Of a DNA stretch of 64,000 nt, positions 15,092-23,398 are shown piece by piece. Position numbers and translations under genes: made by a program. The stretch comes from Alloprevotella sp. OH1205_COT-284 (lineage in GTDB: Bacteria > Bacteroidota > Bacteroidia > Bacteroidales > Bacteroidaceae). The stretch lies in contig NZ_RQYI01000010.1 in the NCBI RefSeq assembly GCF_003859795.1, forward strand, positions 1 to 64,000, in the 5' to 3' direction. The stretch's first letter is position 1. The number at the start of each line of letters is the position of its first letter. A model generated the notes under the pieces. The model searched no databases. It was not told the origin of the DNA and saw nothing but the letters and a program-made list of their open reading frames with translations.

Positions 15092-18000
15092 TTATTGCAT
15101 GATTTTCTTGCCTTGGGAGATCACGATGCCTTTGGCACGGGCATCGGTGCGACGTCCCGACAGGTCATAGATTTCCGTTTCTTTTTGGGTTTCAAACGGT
15201 GTGGTTGCTATTCCCGTGATTTTATCGAAATCAATCGTCACGGTTTGTCCCATGCCGACATTCTTGATTTGGAAAACGGGAAGCTCTCCGGCATTGCCTT
15301 TCAGTTCTTCTGTCACCACTTCGGCCGCCTTTCCGTCAATAAGTACCTCTACTTTTGCGAGGTTTTCTTTCGTCGAAATTCTCAGCAGCTGTCCTTTGTT
15401 GCTGACGATCTTTACCTTTGAGGCTTTTCCGTTTTTCCATTCGATGCTTACGGTGAAATCTCCGATGGCTTTCAATCCGTTCACGCTTCCCGACTTCCAT
15501 GCGGTGGGGAGAGCCGGCAGGATTTCGATGATGTCTCTATGGCTTTGCAGCAACATTTCCGAGATGCCGGCACAAACTCCGAAGTTTCCGTCGATTTGGA
15601 AAGGCGCGTGCGAGTCGTAGAGGTTGTAGTAAACACCGCCGGCATATTGGTTGGTTTCGTAGGCCGTGGAGTGTTTTAGGGCGTTGCGAATGATTTTGTG
15701 GGCGTGATTGCCGTCTTTGGCGCGTGCCCAAAGGTTCACTTTCCAGCCCATTGACCAGCCGGTGGCTTCGTCGCCGCGCAATTTGAGAGAGTTTACGGCC
15801 GCTTCAAAGAAACCGTCGCCCGGCTCCACCTGACTGAGCGGATAGAGGCACATGAGGTGGCTCATGTGGCGGTGTCCCTTGTCTTTGGAAATGCTGTAAG
15901 GAGCATATTTCCATTCTTTGAGCAGTTTGTCGCCGGTTTTGATGCCGACACCGGAAGCCCAGCCTCCCCAATCGCCCTTGTAGGTTTCAATGTGCAAGCC
16001 TTTGTCGATTGTTTTGAGGTAGCTTTCCAAAGAGGCCAACTCGTCGGCCGTAACTCCGGCCTCGCCCATGCCGAGCACGTTGATGGCTTGCAGGCAGTTC
16101 ATGAGGTTTTCGGTCACAAGTTGTTGGGCGTGAGCCGTTCCGTCTTCTTTGGGGTGGTCGTTTTGTTCGGCCGAGTACTCATCGGGGCAAACCCATGTTC
16201 CGTCGGGGGCGAAGCCAAATCGGGAGCTTCCCTTGTCTTTGATCATGCGTCCCATCCAGAATTGGGCGGAGCCCCACATGGCGGGGAAGGCACGTTTCAA
16301 AAACTCCTTGTCGAGCGTGTAGCGATAGTGTTGCCAGAGGTGCGAGCAATACCAGGCATTGGCCACGAAGTAGTTGTTTCCCCAAGTAGACATACCGCCG
16401 AAGATATTGCTCTCCGTAAACACCGTCCAGCCCTTGTTTTGTTTGCCATATTGGCTGGCGGCACGTTTCCAGTTGGCCGATTGAGCGTTGTCGATGATGT
16501 AGTCCAACAGCGGCAAATGGAGTTCCGAAAGGTTTGTGGGTTCCATTGGCCAATAGTTCATTTGCACGTTGATGTTGGTGTGTATGTCCGAGTTCCAAGG
16601 TGCGTTGGCTTTGTCGTTCCAAATGCCTTGCAGGTTGTTGGGCACACTCGCGCCGCGGCTCGAAGAAATGCCCAAATAGCGACCGTAGTTGAAATAGAGC
16701 TGTTCGAGAAACAAGCCTTCGGCCGTGTTCTTGTTGGCAAGGTTTTGGTTGTAGTATTTGATCAATGCTTCCGTTGTTTTTCCGGAGGCGGCGTTGTTGA
16801 TGTTGAGGCTGACGCGTCCCATGTAGCTTTCAAAGTTGTCCACATGTTCTTTGAACAGCACGTCCCACTTTTTCTCGGCGGCCGTTTCCACGAGAGTTTT
16901 CACCTTTTCCGCCACGGTTTGTGCGTTACCGCTTGTGCGTGTTGCCACTTTGTTGTCAAACGAGGTGGCTCCGCCGAGCACCAACATCACTGCGTCGGCA
17001 TTGTTCACTTCGATGCCTTTTGCGCTGTGTTTCAGTGTTCCGCCGATGTTCACCACTTTGAAACGGCTGTTGTAGAATACCGTTTCGAGTTTGCCGTGGA
17101 ATGTTCCGCTGCCATCTTCCGCATAGACCGGATCGGTGTTGCCCAGTTGTTCGCCGGGAGCCACGGAGAAGAGCAGGTTGAGCTTGTTTGTGCCCTCGGC
17201 CTTGTAGTAGGCCACGATGACGCCGGCCGGTTCGGAGGCAATGTAGCGTCGGGTGTATTGTGTGCCCTCGGTGTCTTCAAAGTTCACACCGCCCACACCG
17301 CGCTCGATGTCGAGAAATCTCACATAGTTTTTGGCCGGTTTGCTGTTGTCGGTCGAGAAAATATCGTCGGCAAGGTTCTTCACCAATACGCTTCCGAAAT
17401 TCATATACTTTCCGTATCCGCCCATGTCATTGGGCGTTCCCCTCCAAAGCGTTTTTTCGTTGAATTGTATTTCGTCGATTTTGATACCTCCAAACAAGCT
17501 CGCTCCCAACTGTCCGTTTCCGATGGGCAATGAGTATTCCATCCAAATGTTGGCGACTTTGGTCAGTGTGGCCGGTTTGTCGTACCAAAGGGTGTGTTGG
17601 CGTTCGGGGGCAAAGTTTTTAACTCCCACGGCGGCATAGGTGCTGATTTCGTTGGGGTCGATGAAGGAAAGCGGATTGTTGGGGTCGCCCTTTTTCCAAA
17701 GTCCGAGGCTTCTGTTGTCGCCTCCTCCGCCCCATTGGTTCATGCCATTGGCCTTGTCGTCGGCTTTTGTAATCTCAAAATACCCGTTGGATTGGCCTTC
17801 GATAATGGCAAGCTCTGTTGCTTTCGTCCTGTCGGTCACGGCACAGAAGAATTTGCCGTTTACGCCGTTGGTGGCCTTGCCGTCTTTCATGCCCACATAG
17901 TTTCCGCGTTTGGAGAGCATCACGAAATTGTCTTTTTCGCCGATAAAAGCAAAAAGTTGTGTTTCCGTGTTACGTTCGGTTTCGGTGACGAGCTGTTGGT

Positions 18001-18157
18001 TGGCTCCATTGTCTTGGAGATAACCGTTTCCGTTTTTGAACTTCACAAGGAAGTAAATGGGATTTTCCGCCGTGCTGAACTTCGGCAAATCACTTTGAGC
18101 CATGCCCAAAGCGAAAATTCCCATCATTAGAGAAAGGAAAGTAAAAAATCTTTTCAT
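15092..18157 (-). CDS. Secreted family 95 glycoside hydrolase (alpha-L-fucosidase/galactosidase type)
   Basis: The protein has 1021 residues with a signal peptide (cleavage near GMAQ, residue 21). Residues ~22-165 form an extra N-terminal module that looks like a lectin-type beta-trefoil. The GH95 N-terminal domain starts near LWYDKPA and includes SLPIGNGQLGASLFGG. The (alpha/alpha)6 barrel carries NLQGIWN, INVQMNYWP and IDGNFG, whose Asp is catalytic in the family. GH95 removes terminal alpha-1,2-fucose or alpha-L-galactose from glycans such as host mucins or plant xyloglucan. The C-terminus (IYDLSGRRTD...KGIVISQGKK) is a type IX secretion-like tail. The gene has its own promoter (18210-18241) and terminator. 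Confidence 0.92.
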   Translation of the reverse strand: MKRFFTFLSLMMGIFALGMAQSDLPKFSTAENPIYFLVKFKNGNGYLQDNGANQQLVTETERNTETQLFAFIGEKDNFVMLSKRGNYVGMKDGKATNGVNGKFFCAVTDRTKATELAIIEGQSNGYFEITKADDKANGMNQWGGGGDNRSLGLWKKGDPNNPLSFIDPNEISTYAAVGVKNFAPERQHTLWYDKPATLTKVANIWMEYSLPIGNGQLGASLFGGIKIDEIQFNEKTLWRGTPNDMGGYGKYMNFGSVLVKNLADDIFSTDNSKPAKNYVRFLDIERGVGGVNFEDTEGTQYTRRYIASEPAGVIVAYYKAEGTNKLNLLFSVAPGEQLGNTDPVYAEDGSGTFHGKLETVFYNSRFKVVNIGGTLKHSAKGIEVNNADAVMLVLGGATSFDNKVATRTSGNAQTVAEKVKTLVETAAEKKWDVLFKEHVDNFESYMGRVSLNINNAASGKTTEALIKYYNQNLANKNTAEGLFLEQLYFNYGRYLGISSSRGASVPNNLQGIWNDKANAPWNSDIHTNINVQMNYWPMEPTNLSELHLPLLDYIIDNAQSANWKRAASQYGKQNKGWTVFTESNIFGGMSTWGNNYFVANAWYCSHLWQHYRYTLDKEFLKRAFPAMWGSAQFWMGRMIKDKGSSRFGFAPDGTWVCPDEYSAEQNDHPKEDGTAHAQQLVTENLMNCLQAINVLGMGEAGVTADELASLESYLKTIDKGLHIETYKGDWGGWASGVGIKTGDKLLKEWKYAPYSISKDKGHRHMSHLMCLYPLSQVEPGDGFFEAAVNSLKLRGDEATGWSMGWKVNLWARAKDGNHAHKIIRNALKHSTAYETNQYAGGVYYNLYDSHAPFQIDGNFGVCAGISEMLLQSHRDIIEILPALPTAWKSGSVNGLKAIGDFTVSIEWKNGKASKVKIVSNKGQLLRISTKENLAKVEVLIDGKAAEVVTEELKGNAGELPVFQIKNVGMGQTVTIDFDKITGIATTPFETQKETEIYDLSGRRTDARAKGIVISQGKKIMQ

Positions 18158-18209
18158 GATTTAGTTAAAAGTAAGAATAGAATGTTTCGGGATTTTAAGA
18201 TTACGTATG

Positions 18210-18241
18210 CGAAAATACATGTTTCTTGTTGATTGACCAAA
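18210..18241 (-). promoter_or_regulatory. Candidate promoter of the GH95 gene
   Basis: The minus strand reads TTTG (18241-18238), 20 bp, then TATTTTCG (18217-18210), close to the Bacteroidetes consensus, 53 bp upstream of the start codon. The rest of 18242-18432 holds no gene I can support. Confidence 0.5.
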
Positions 18242-18432
18242 TTGCGTCGCAAAAAAGCGTTTTTCGGCCTGCTCTTTTCTTTTTGAAATGTCTGAAAAGT
18301 AGAAGTTTGAGAGGGTAACTCGATTTTGTTCTGCTACTCTCGTCGTCTTGCTTTTGCAACGGCCTAAGCGTGTGACAACGGCCAAAAAGGGTGATTTCAT
18401 CGGGGAAACAGCCGAAAAACCACACATTTCGT

Positions 18433-18919
18433 GAAATGGTCGAAAAACATACACTATTCCTATCATGTCACTGAATTTCAGCGATATGCGAGTGTATACA
18501 GGCGGTTTATCAATATACACGGAACGTGGTTAAGTGTTTGATAGACAAACGAGAATGAATGTAGACAGATTTGCCCGAAACCTACACTGCCTACATAGTT
18601 GCGATTTCGGACATCTGAACGCCTTCCCGATAGAGAGTGTAGGTTGTAACAGCGAATGTAGTTGATCTCCCATATTGTCTACATTCGCAATATGCTATAT
18701 ATCTGTGATTTAGGAGAGGTTGTGTAGGTAATGTAGATAAAAAGAAGAAAAATCCCGGTAGGGAGTGGAAGTTGCGCTTTTCGCGAAGAAGTGTTTCGGT
18801 TTTTCTTCGACTTGTCCGAAGATACCTTGATGCGTCGAAACGCATCTTACCCAAGGAGTAGCGTAAACGGAGTAACGAGTAGAAAAATCTATCAGTGACC
18901 TAAATTTCGCAAGTTCCTC
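18433..18919 (+). repeat. Interspersed repeat, family 2, copy 1
   Basis: About 490 bp match 49402-49893 on the opposite strand almost end to end, for example GAATGTAG...ACAG, CGCCTTCCCG, GTGTAGGTTGTAAC, AATGTAGATAAAAAGAAG, GCATCTTACCCAAGGAGTAG and GAGTAACGAGTAGAAAAATC. Two paired stems, ATGTAGACAG/CTGCCTACAT (18559-18568/18587-18596) and CGAATGTAG/CTACATTCG (18653-18661/18679-18687), are kept in the other copy. Coding frames are not preserved except for a short open stretch around STTF.VTTYT, so a structured non-coding element is more likely. Confidence 0.7.
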
Positions 18920-19008
18920 GTTGCTTCTCTTCCCGGTGATTTTTCCTTCATCAATCCTTTGCCCGAAAAGAACTCTCCGGAGCAGAGAGCGGTGCGCACG
19001 AAAACGAA

Positions 19009-19049
19009 AAAGACCGTTCCCCCACATGAGGCATGGGGGAACGGTCTTT
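19009..19049 (-). terminator. Terminator of the GH31 gene
   Basis: AAAGACCGTTCCCCC (19009-19023) pairs perfectly with its complement at 19035-19049, 28 bp past the GH31 stop, followed on the minus strand by TTCG and further T-rich sequence. Confidence 0.8.
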
Positions 19050-19076
19050 CCGGTTTTCGGAGGTGAGAGCGAGGGA

Positions 19077-22000
19077 TTACTTCCATTCGGTCACGCCGAG
19101 GTTGCGATCGACCAAAAGTCCGTCGATGGCACGAAGGGCATATTTTCCGGCTTTCTTGGCGCGGAATTTGATGATAAACAAGCGCGGTGAACCTTCGTCG
19201 AGCAGCGGTTGTTGACCGCGATTGACAAAGGTTGGATAGAGCGACTTGGTGCCATTGGAGTGCAGACGATCGTAGGTGAGGTTGGTCATCTCTTTCATGC
19301 CCTCCGTTTCGATGCCGATGTATTCGAGTTCGTCGGCATCATAGGGCAGGGCGAAACCGAGAGCATTGACGGCTTTGAGGTCTTTTCCGGTCACGGCAAC
19401 GGTGAGGATGTCGCCGGCTTTGTAGGTGCGGCGGTCGGGCGTGAGCACGAGGTTGCCGCCGACTTTGGCTTCGGAGGGTTTGACACCACCGTCAAGCTCG
19501 ACACCGACGCAGGAAATGTCGTAGGCGTCGATGAGGCCGTTGCGGTTGATGTCGCCGACGGATACATAGTCGTAGTCGCCGTCGCCCTTGCGCAGGCCGG
19601 TGTAGTTCATGTAGGACGTGAGGTCGTTGTCGTCCACGCGCTTGTCACGGTTGATGTCGCCTTGCACAAACCCTTCGGTGCCGGCTTGACGGAAGACGTA
19701 CATTTCCTGTCCCGAACCGTAGTTGCCGACGGCTTCGGAGATGTCGAACCTGATGTAGCGAGCGGTGGCCGAGGCATCGAAGCCGATGGTTTTCACTTCG
19801 CCGTTGCGCTGCCATACGAAAGGCGTGGGTGACGTCCAGTTTTGGCGGTCGGTCGAGAGCGAATAAGAGCCTTTGAGGAGGGTGCCGTTGCCGGCATCTT
19901 CGCGCGGCACGTAGTCGAGGCGGTCGAGCTGATGAACGGCACGCAAGTCTACAACCATTTCAAAGGGCACGGCGTTTTTGTTGCTCCACGCCGTGTGCCA
20001 CGTGCTCTTGGTGTCGCGGTCGAAGAGTTTGTCGGTGTCCTGTCCGCTTTGATTGGCAACGGAGGTGGTGGCTCGAACTCCTTTGATCGCCCATTCGAGC
20101 GGATCGTTGACGGTGGAGAAACGGAAGTCCGTCCATTCGCTCGCTCCGTCGGCATTGACGGCGCGAAGGCGGAAGTCGTAGGCAGTTTCGGGCGAGAGTT
20201 CGTCGATGAAGAAGCGAGGCTGGCGCAGATGGGAGTAGCGCATGCCGTCGAACTCGATTTCGTAGTAGTCGGCATTGTCCGCCGCGCTCCACGAGAGCGA
20301 GAGCTTGTAGGCCTCGGCGGCGGAAGCTCCTGCGTCGAAACGCGGGGCAGAGAGTGAACCGCGGTGGTTGAGGAAGCGGTTGCGAGGAGAGAATGCGTAG
20401 CCTTTGACGCTGACCTCGACGGCGTCGCGAGTGACGTCGGTTGCGGCCAAACGGACGAGTACCTGCGGATTTTTAATGACTTCGCCGACACTTTCTTCGC
20501 CGGGTTTCACCCAGCGGTTGAGATTGGGACGTTCGTCGTAGAACCAAACGTCTTGGCCTTGTTCAAATTCCGCTTTGGAGGCAGCGCGGCGCAGTGTCAC
20601 GCTTTTCTTGCCCACTTTGGCCGAGAGGCTTTTCGGCGCGGCGGTAACGTTGATGCGCAGTTCGGTCTGCTTGTCGGGCAGGAAACCGTCGAAAGTGCCG
20701 GTGGTCGGGGCAATGGCTACAGTGAGCACGTCTTTGCGAACGTGGGCGGAAATGGCGGTTTCGGTGTGTGCGCCGGCGAGGTAGGCCTGCGTGTTGCCGT
20801 CGTCGTCATACTCCTTGCCGGAGGCTTCGGTTTGGCAGTAGATCTCGTAGGTGCGACGATCCTTGCGCATCTCCGAGGGGTTGTTGTTGGGGTTGGTCAT
20901 CGGAATGACGGCATTGGCCTTGACCAGCACGGGGAGTTTCCACAGCGGCGCGTCGAAATGGTTGATCACGCAGCCGCCCTCATAGGTGTCGCCCGTGAAG
21001 TAGTCCACCCATGTGCCCTTGGGCAAGTAGATGTTGTCGCGACGGTCGTTGCCTTCGGCATCGGCGTCGGTGTTTTGATAGACGGGGGCGACGAGAAAGG
21101 CATCGCCATACATGAACTGGTATTGCGTGCGGCGGCCGAGGGTGAAGGGAGTTTCTTCTTCCATGAACATGGGGCGAATCATGGGGCGGCCGTACACGGC
21201 CTCGTGTGCCGCGGTGTAAGCGTAGGGCATCAGCTCGCTTTTGAGTTTCAAATACCAGCGGTTGAGGGCTGTGGTCTTACCGCCCAAGGCTTCGGGATAT
21301 TTGGGATTTGCGCCCCATCCGTCCATGTTCAACTCCATGGGCGTGAAGGTTTTCCACTGAAACTCGCGCACATTGACCACGGGATTTTTGCCGCCGAAGA
21401 TGCCGTCGGTGTCGGAGGAGATGTTGGGCTGTCCCGAAAGGCCGGAGCCGATGAAGGTGGGGATGTGGAAACGGATGTATTCCCACTCGCCGCCCGTTTG
21501 GTCGCCCGACCAGATGCCGGCGTAGCGTTGTGTGCCTGCCCACCCGTCGAGTGAGAGGATGAAAGGACGTGCATTGTTGCCGTAGTAGGGCATGATTTGC
21601 GCCACGTCGGCCACGCCGTTGAGCCCGAAAGAGTAGCCCCAGCCAACCCAAGCCACGTCGGTTTTCAAAACGCGGACGCCGGCGTCGCGCACCTCCTTGA
21701 CGATGTCGCGCTGCAAGAGGGGTTCGATGCCGGGTTTGGGGTGGAGGTCGCTCTGTGTCCATAGCCCGATTTCCACGCCTTTGGAGCGGGCATAGTCGCC
21801 GAAGCGGCGGAGGTTGTCGATGTTGCCGTCGAGGGTCGAGGTTTGGCCGTAGCCCGCACCGTAGCCGTCATTGGGCAAGAACCAACCGAGCGGCATGTCG
21901 TTGTCGAGATAGCGGTCGATGGCGGCACGCGCCGAGAATTGGTAGTTGTTGTTTTCGCCGTTGAGGCTCTCTTTGATGCCGCCGTTGTCCTTTTGGCTCT

Positions 22001-22949
22001 CGTTATACCATTTGCCGTCTTCATACTTCATGAAGCCCTTGCCGTTTTTGGCTTCCGTCCAATAGTCGCGGTTGTAGGCGTTGAGGTGGCCTTGGTAGAA
22101 TCCAAATTTGGGCAACAGCACAGGGTTTCCCGTGAGTTGATAGAAGTCGCCGAGCAGCTTTTCGGGGGTGAGATTGACCATGAAGAAGACATCGAGATAT
22201 TGCTCTTTGTGCTTCAACACGACTTCGCCGGGGGTGAGTGCGCCGAAGTCGTAGTAGCCGGGTTTGAAGGTGTGCCACATCACGCCGTAGCCGGCCGTAG
22301 ACCAATAGAAAGGTGTGGGCGATGCCACGCCGCCGTCCACCCAGTTGTTGGTGTTTTCGATGGCGATGCGCCGCCCGCGGTGGGAGAAGCGACCGTTTTG
22401 CACGCCTCCGCCGTAGAAGTATTCGTTGTCGCTGCAGGCCAGTGTGAGTTGCACCCCTTCACGGTCGTAGGCCACGTCGGCCGTGGTGCGAAACACCACC
22501 TTGCCGGTGGGCTTTTGGGTGACGGTGATGAGTGCCGTTTTTCGATCAACGGAGAGGCTGACGCTGCGTGTGTCGAGCGTGAAGGCGGTGGGACTTTTGG
22601 CAATGGTCAGTTGGGAAACCGCTTTGCGAGGATTGGCCACCAAGATGTCGGCAGGCGGTGTGGCCGTTGGGTTGCGCACGATGCCTCCGTCGTTGTCTTG
22701 AAAAAGACGAAAAATGTTTTCGCCATAAAAATCAACGGTAAGTCTTCGGCCATCGGAGAAGAGCAATTCCACGGTGGTGGGATTGAGCTGACGAATATCG
22801 ATCACTAAAAGAGCATCGGTCGCAGAAGGACGAATGCCGACGGCGGCGGAGTCGAATGCAGCCCATGTCGAAGAAGTGGGCAAAAAGGGAGTGAGCAATC
22901 CTCCGACCATCATAGCGGCAATAGGAAGGCCTTGATTTCGTTTTTTCAT
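19077..22949 (-). CDS. Secreted family 31 alpha-glycosidase with F5/8C, dockerin and cohesin-like modules
   Basis: The protein has 1290 residues with a signal peptide (~1-31). Residues ~45-270 form the GH31 N-terminal beta-sandwich and ~275-640 the barrel, with nucleophile Asp431 in LKTDVAW and proposed acid/base Asp483 in IWSGDQ. C-terminal beta domains follow (~640-860, DUF5110 type). Then come a fibronectin III-like module (~870-945), a discoidin/F5-8C sugar-binding domain (~948-1088), a dockerin pair (GDINRDKRVDDND and GDINRNGLIDAYD, ~1097-1155) and a cohesin-like domain (1156-1290). GH31 enzymes release alpha-glucose or alpha-xylose; the specificity is open. No type IX tail is visible. 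The gene is monocistronic and ends at a strong terminator. Confidence 0.9.
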   Translation of the reverse strand: MKKRNQGLPIAAMMVGGLLTPFLPTSSTWAAFDSAAVGIRPSATDALLVIDIRQLNPTTVELLFSDGRRLTVDFYGENIFRLFQDNDGGIVRNPTATPPADILVANPRKAVSQLTIAKSPTAFTLDTRSVSLSVDRKTALITVTQKPTGKVVFRTTADVAYDREGVQLTLACSDNEYFYGGGVQNGRFSHRGRRIAIENTNNWVDGGVASPTPFYWSTAGYGVMWHTFKPGYYDFGALTPGEVVLKHKEQYLDVFFMVNLTPEKLLGDFYQLTGNPVLLPKFGFYQGHLNAYNRDYWTEAKNGKGFMKYEDGKWYNESQKDNGGIKESLNGENNNYQFSARAAIDRYLDNDMPLGWFLPNDGYGAGYGQTSTLDGNIDNLRRFGDYARSKGVEIGLWTQSDLHPKPGIEPLLQRDIVKEVRDAGVRVLKTDVAWVGWGYSFGLNGVADVAQIMPYYGNNARPFILSLDGWAGTQRYAGIWSGDQTGGEWEYIRFHIPTFIGSGLSGQPNISSDTDGIFGGKNPVVNVREFQWKTFTPMELNMDGWGANPKYPEALGGKTTALNRWYLKLKSELMPYAYTAAHEAVYGRPMIRPMFMEEETPFTLGRRTQYQFMYGDAFLVAPVYQNTDADAEGNDRRDNIYLPKGTWVDYFTGDTYEGGCVINHFDAPLWKLPVLVKANAVIPMTNPNNNPSEMRKDRRTYEIYCQTEASGKEYDDDGNTQAYLAGAHTETAISAHVRKDVLTVAIAPTTGTFDGFLPDKQTELRINVTAAPKSLSAKVGKKSVTLRRAASKAEFEQGQDVWFYDERPNLNRWVKPGEESVGEVIKNPQVLVRLAATDVTRDAVEVSVKGYAFSPRNRFLNHRGSLSAPRFDAGASAAEAYKLSLSWSAADNADYYEIEFDGMRYSHLRQPRFFIDELSPETAYDFRLRAVNADGASEWTDFRFSTVNDPLEWAIKGVRATTSVANQSGQDTDKLFDRDTKSTWHTAWSNKNAVPFEMVVDLRAVHQLDRLDYVPREDAGNGTLLKGSYSLSTDRQNWTSPTPFVWQRNGEVKTIGFDASATARYIRFDISEAVGNYGSGQEMYVFRQAGTEGFVQGDINRDKRVDDNDLTSYMNYTGLRKGDGDYDYVSVGDINRNGLIDAYDISCVGVELDGGVKPSEAKVGGNLVLTPDRRTYKAGDILTVAVTGKDLKAVNALGFALPYDADELEYIGIETEGMKEMTNLTYDRLHSNGTKSLYPTFVNRGQQPLLDEGSPRLFIIKFRAKKAGKYALRAIDGLLVDRNLGVTEWK

Positions 22950-23320
22950 GTAGGGAAATGCTTAAAAGGAAGTTTGAATGAGGAGAGCTTTGCATCTATG
23001 ATGCATCGTGGCACAGCGGCCGAAAAACAACTCCATTGGAAAGACTTGCGAATGAAATCATCGTGAAAACGTTGCGAAAATACGAATAAATTCCGATTCA
23101 GCTTAGCAAAACCCGAATTAGTAATTTGTGGGAGGGCAAATCGGCAACCGAATCGCTCAATGGGCGTATAAGACGTTTTTTGAGTTTTATATGTCAGCGG
23201 ATGGCATGTAGCGTCGTGTTGCAAGAAGGAAAAGACAGATGCAACAAAAATACAAGGAAAAAGAAACTTTCGTCTATTTTTCGACTCTCTCAAGCATCCA
23301 TAAGCATAAAGAAAGTCTTT
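22950..23320. other. Divergent intergenic region between GH31 and maeB
   Basis: On the minus strand a TATTTTCG box at 23075-23082, with TTTG 24 bp upstream (23107-23110), could serve the GH31 gene. The remainder is AT-rich and I see no gene or RNA in it. Confidence 0.4.
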
Positions 23321-23355
23321 TTTGTCGTGTAATTGGAGGGAAGTTCGTACTTTTG
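23321..23355 (+). promoter_or_regulatory. Candidate maeB promoter
   Basis: TTTG at 23321-23324 and TACTTTTG at 23348-23355 match the Bacteroidetes -33/-7 elements, although the 23-bp spacing is a little long. The maeB ATG lies 43 bp downstream. Confidence 0.45.
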
Positions 23356-23398
23356 CCCTCAATATCTTAACACACGAATCTAAACAGCACCGACTATC

